A DNA stretch of 64,000 bases from Quillaja saponaria. Its lineage: Eukaryota > Streptophyta > Magnoliopsida > Fabales > Quillajaceae. The notes below the pieces were generated by a model that saw only the letters and a list, made by a program, of their open reading frames with translations, was not told the origin of the DNA and did no database searches. The first letter of the stretch is position 1. The number at the start of each line of letters is the position of its first letter. Below are positions 59,355-64,000 of the stretch, piece by piece. The DNA is taken from assembly GCA_029379385.1 (NCBI GenBank), contig CM055607.1:29385235-29449234 (forward strand), read 5' to 3'. Position numbers and translations under genes: made by a program.

Positions 59355-61418
59355 AAAAACTAAAGTAAATTAACAAAATTCTAACGAAAATAACAACTGA
59401 TCTATCACAAAAATCTCGAAACTTATACAAGTATTACTGAAAATTAAAAACTCTAGAGCACATGCAATCAACTAAAATTTTCACAAAATGTTACAAAATT
59501 ACGGATTTAAATGGAATAACTAAAATTTTCACCAATGGATACCCACCTCTCGCCGTGTCTATAACAATATTCTCCCATTTATGAAAAATAAAGGCTATAA
59601 TTATTGCCTGGGAAAGACAAAAGTCTAGGAAGATATCTCTTATTTTGAACTAAACGTAAACGTGGGTAAATAATATTTCAAACTGTAATTTTTCCAGATA
59701 AAAAAATTCATTGCCCGAATCGAATAGCCACTAAATTGTAAATCTATTTTCAAGATTCATAATTTAACAAGAATGATCAAATTGTAATAAGCCTTATTAA
59801 AGACAGTTTCAAATAACTGTTCTCATCCTCTATACTTTCCCCAAAAACTATATTATGTTAGTGGAGAGAACATATATATCTTTCAATATATACCAGTTGA
59901 ATTAGGAGTCTCCAACGAAATTCGAATACGAGACTATGTATACAAGAGCAAAATGAATCAAAAAGTGCCAAGTTTGTAAGATGAAAAAGAACAAAAGTTT
60001 GGTAAAAAAAGGTTTGTAATGGAGTGAAAAATTTTGGTAAAAATAGAGATAAATAAACATTTATAACTCAACTCAACTGAATTTTTTATCTCTAATTATT
60101 TGGGATCAATTATACAAATTTTTTATTTATTTATAGTGATTTAATATATCATTTTCAATAAATGCTAAAAAATCACATCATTTACTAACATGTTCATTAT
60201 ACTAAATAATATCTCCTAACTACTACATCAACCAACCTAACTTGGTATATCTAAAATCATCACAAACAATACGCTCTTATTTTCTCTTTAATGCAGGCAA
60301 CTTTCACCTTTTTATGTAGTGCCTACGTTAATATTTATATATATATATATACATGTATGATTTTTGTTTATATATTATGTCATCTATTTTAATATTTATA
60401 ATATTTCAATTATCTTATATTTTATATGAGTGTTATTTTTTTAATTATACCACTATTTTAAACTATATAACGTAACTAATCTCAAACTTGTGTCATAATT
60501 TTTATTTTCAATTTATTAAGAATTTTAGAGGGACGTAAGACTATCGAGACAGATGAAATAAATCCAAAAATTGGAAAAGAAGAATACAGAAAGTAAAAAT
60601 GAAAATGAGTAGGATGGAAATCAAAATACTGTCAACTTCCAAGAAAGGGGACCATATAATTGACTCCTCGTCAGCATCCCTATCCAAGATGAATGCATCA
60701 CTTCATATTTTGAATGGTCATGGTCGATAATTTCTGTCCCCAAAATACCCCTTAGTGTAAGAAGCAAACTGTATAAATAATATTTTGTCAGAGCACAGGG
60801 CAGCAACTACTCTGGTCCTCGAGCCAACCACTACTTGACCAGGCTCTGACTCACATGGTTTGTGTTCCCAACACAAACTAAACTCACATTCGTTGTTGGT
60901 TTTGGTCCCCCAGTGCAAACTATAATAAATACAAGTAAGGTACGATTCAAAACGACGTCGTTTATGTGGTTCGTGAGCGACCATGTTAGATTTCTCCAAT
61001 TATGTTCTCCTTCTGCCAAATCTATGTGCGTGAACACCAATTATTTGGTTGGCCGGCAAAGGGCTGGCGTGTCGCCTCGTAAGCAGTTATCCATGGAAAA
61101 TAGCAGTAAACAATAAGGGCTTATTTGGTATTATGCATCTACAGTGAGCCTGATATTTTTCTCTCCGAGGAGCCTCCGTTTCTTCCTCTTACTCCTCTTG
61201 TTCTTCAGTCCCCCCTATGTAGAAAACCCATCATCATTGAGGCCTGAATGGTCTTTCTTTCAGCCTCAAATTTATCACAGTTCTTACCCCATATTTATCT
61301 AAAGGATCCTATTTTTCTTTTAGCCGTTGGTTCATATTTTGTTCGGAAACTCAGTTTTCTGGATTTCAGGTGAATTTTGAGGATCAAGGGAAGACTACTG
61401 GAGAATAATTTGAATAGA
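59355..61418. other. Intergenic DNA and CHYR1 promoter/leader
   Basis: No gene seen to about 61.1 kb. The minus-strand frames at 60621-61040 lack domains. 61140-61220 is a CT-rich leader-like stretch (Y patch) upstream of the CHYR1 ATG. The palindrome AAACGACGTCGTTT lies at 60950-60963. Confidence 0.5.
60950..60963. promoter_or_regulatory. Palindrome AAACGACGTCGTTT upstream of CHYR1
   Basis: A perfect 14-base palindrome with an ACGT core, about 460 bases before the CHYR1 ATG. ACGT cores are bZIP-type targets. Assignment to CHYR1 is by position only. Confidence 0.4.
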
Positions 61419-63878
61419 ATGGAGGTTGGTATGGAATCCCAGATGCCATCTAATGGAAATTTTTGTCAGGAACATGGGCCTCAATTAGAACTGGGTTCTG
61501 GGAAATTTGGGTAATTTTTATATTTCTAGATTTTGTTTTACCATTCAAATTTTGTGTTTTTAATTGGATTCAATTGGTTTGTGGGTCGTTGAGAAAATGT
61601 AAAGTTTGGGATTTTTTGTCCTCAAAATTGTTAGGTGCTCGCACTATAAAAGGAGATGCAAGATTAGAGCACCCTGCTGCAATGAAATTTTTGATTGCAG
61701 ACATTGCCATAACGAAGCCAAGGTTTTATTTTGTCAATGCTTTACTCTTAATTCTTTATATTTTGTATATCATCAAGTAATTTGTGCTTTAGAAGTAATC
61801 TAAGACGATTTGTTTTTTCAACAGAATTCTATGGAAGTCGATCCCCTCGATCGACATGACATTCCTCGCCATGATTTGAAGAAGGTTAGTTGCTATAACC
61901 TTGTGGTTCTGTCTCTTTTAGTAGCTATAAGTATTGCCAAATATTTCAGGTTTGTTTGTCGCATGAAACTTTAATTTATAGACTAATTTCTTTGTTTACA
62001 TTTTCAATGAAGGTCCTTCAAGTTTCTTTGATGATTTATATATATTCTTTTTGTTCATTCTAATATTTAATGTCCAAAGAAAGAAAATAGGAAAAATATA
62101 AAACACAAGTGGATAACATGATGTTGCCCCCTACATATATGTACATGTTACTTCCCATTTACGGGCTTCCAATATTCAGAAGCATTGGCATAGAAAAGGA
62201 TCGTATCAAAAGATTGAGATTATATGGATAAGGCATCTACTTTGGACATATGCTGGAAAGTGATATTGCTTTTTCTCTTTTCCTATTCTTTTTCAGTCAC
62301 ATGTAATCTTGAATATATAAAAGAAAAAGAAGAGCCAAATCCACAATCAACTCTTCTAATCCAGTGTTATTCTTTTTGCTGTTTTAATTTTCAGGTCATA
62401 TGCTCCTTGTGTAGCACAGAGCAAGATGTAAGCCTCCTCTAACTCACTTAACATCAACAGTAATTGCAGACCATAAAAAGGATCTAACTTTTTTTGTTTC
62501 TTTTCCTTAATTTCACTTCTCAGGTTCAGCAGATGTGCATTCACTGTGGGGTTTGCATGGGAAAGTACTTCTGCTCTAAATGCAAGTTCTATGATGATGA
62601 TGTTAGTCTCTTTCTCATTTTCTCGTTGTAAATTGAATCTTCTACTATGTATCTGCATAATTGAAAAATGAGTTTGTATGTATAGGTATCGAAGAATCAA
62701 TACCATTGCAATGAATGTGGTATCTGCAGGTTGATTTTTTTTTTTCCATCTTTCTTTCTCTTGAAGCATTATAATTCATCAAATAAGATGTATTTGAATA
62801 TGTTGTTTGCGATATTTGCAGAATTGGAGGCGCAGAGAATTTTTTCCACTGTAATAAATGTGGTTAGCTTTCATTTTCTAATTCCTTGATCCATTATTCA
62901 GTGAACTCTTCCATTTGTGCTATTGGAAAAAATGGGGGTTTCCTTTTAAATTTGTCTTCAAAATTTATCCCAGGATGTTGTTATTCAACATTAATGAAGG
63001 ATTCACACCATTGTGTGGAAAAAGCAATGCATCACAATTGCCCTGTTTGCTTTGAGGTAATTTCAGTTGTAGATAATACTTCAAGAAGAAAATATGAGAT
63101 TTTTTTTTTCTTTTTTTAATTTCAATTTGTATTGTACTCACTTTTTTTTTCTCCTTCTTCCACTCTGCAGTTTATTTTTGATACATTGAAAGACATTAAT
63201 GTGTTGCCATGTGGACATACTATGCACTTCGAATGTGTGAAAGAAATGGAGCGGCATTTCCAGTAATTTATCCTATTAATGACTACCTTTTATTTCTCAG
63301 AAAATTTATATTTTGTATAAGCATTGTCTCTTAATACTAGTTCAAAATTTTTGCAGGTATTCATGCCCTGTTTGCTCAAAATCATACTGTGATATGTCGC
63401 GTGTATGGGAGAAACTTGATCAGGAGGTGAGCATACATGTTTGGGAACTGTAGTTCTTTTCTTTAGGACTTCACTCAATGCTAATAATCGGTGACCTAAA
63501 CTATTTTGAATTTTTGTTGTGAAATCATATTATGAAAGAGTTCTCCTCTGTATGCTTATTAATCTGTTTTGGAAACATGTCAGGTTGCTTCGACGCCTAT
63601 GCCTGAAATGTATCAAGATAAGATGGTAAGCAATTATATGAATCAATAAATCCGTCAGTCTGTTTATTGTAATGGTGGTAATTGGCTTCTATACTTTTCA
63701 TAACTCTTCTATTGCTGATGCTTAGGTGTGGATTCTCTGTAATGACTGTGGGGAAACATCTGAAGTGAATTTCCATATCGTGGCACATAAGTGTCTGAAA
63801 TGCAAATCGTACAACACACGGCAGACACAAGGAGGGACTGCTTCATGCTCGTCGAGGATTGCAGAGATGGTGAGATGA
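61419..63878 (+). CDS. CHYR1: CHY/CTCHY zinc-finger and RING-H2 E3 ubiquitin ligase (CHYR1/RZPF34-like)
   Basis: Transfers ubiquitin to target proteins. The Arabidopsis relative CHYR1/RZPF34 acts in abscisic-acid and drought responses (family knowledge). Twelve exons: 61419-61510, 61635-61722, 61825-61884, 62395-62427, 62524-62601, 62686-62729, 62822-62862, 62974-63056, 63171-63262, 63357-63426, 63584-63625 and 63726-63878. Phases all agree, giving 291 residues, the same as I recall for Arabidopsis. Domains: CHY zinc finger at about 31-110 ([25 protein letters not shown]), CTCHY at about 111-167 ([32 protein letters not shown]), RING-H2 at 168-210 (C168, C171, C187, H189, H192, C195, C207, C210) and a final zinc ribbon (C246, C249, C264, C267). 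The gene ends about 120 bases before the window edge. No defect seen. Confidence 0.95.
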
Positions 63879-64000
63879 TTGAGTTCTTGGTTAGAAGGTC
63901 TCTTCTACATCTTAATATCAAGTTGCAAATTTTCAGAGTACTTCGTGGAATGAGGATTTTCACTTGATATGAGGCACAGAATGGCCTGAGTGTATCATTT

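Noticed and set aside
60621..61116. Cluster of overlapping short frames on both strands upstream of CHYR1
   Set aside because: None has a recognisable domain; they fall in a lower-A/T promoter region where stops are rarer.

Overview
This is nuclear DNA of a flowering plant, most likely a eudicot. The genes have many short introns with GT..AG borders, the intergenic DNA is very AT-rich, and plant-type transposons (hAT, Ty3/gypsy, MITEs) are present. Every protein I recognise belongs to a land-plant family. I cannot name the species from the sequence.

Layout. 1-11.3 kb is transposon territory. A hAT element carries an uninterrupted transposase reading frame on the minus strand, a GC-rich minisatellite in its leader and its 5' terminus at 3156. 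It is followed by repeat debris and then a heavily decayed minus-strand Ty3/gypsy element of Tat/Retand type. That element's reverse transcriptase is split by a 411-bp non-autonomous hAT element. 11.3-17.5 kb is AT-rich with no gene seen. 17.6-42.5 kb is a compact gene cluster: a MORN-repeat PI4P 5-kinase (PIP5K9-like, +, with a small LTR element in intron 2), a RABC2-type Rab (+), a RABE/Rab8-type Rab (-, with a 1-base frameshift in the last part of the sequence) and a small ankyrin-repeat protein (-). From memory, this is the same gene order as Arabidopsis AT3G09920-AT3G09910-AT3G09900-AT3G09890, so the block looks like conserved microsynteny. Further right are a ZAT5-like C2H2 repressor (-, 43.9-44.7 kb), a Harbinger-like MITE (47.0-47.9 kb), a TIP1 tonoplast aquaporin (+, 51.3-52.1 kb, also with a 1-base frameshift near its C-terminus), a long AT-rich repeat-bearing stretch, a GDSL-lipase pseudogene (-, 59 kb) and a complete CHY/CTCHY/RING E3 ligase (CHYR1/RZPF34-like, +, 61.4-63.9 kb).

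How the genes relate. This is not an operon; each gene is its own transcription unit. There is a loose functional theme in the syntenic block: phosphoinositide synthesis (PIP5K) and two vesicle-traffic GTPases. CHYR1, TIP1 and ZAT5-type genes are often linked to water or stress responses, but nothing here shows that they act together. I found no convincing new biological system. The items most worth checking are the two single-base frameshifts in otherwise intact genes, the apparently intact hAT transposase with related non-autonomous ends nearby, and the Cys118-to-Ser change in the aquaporin.
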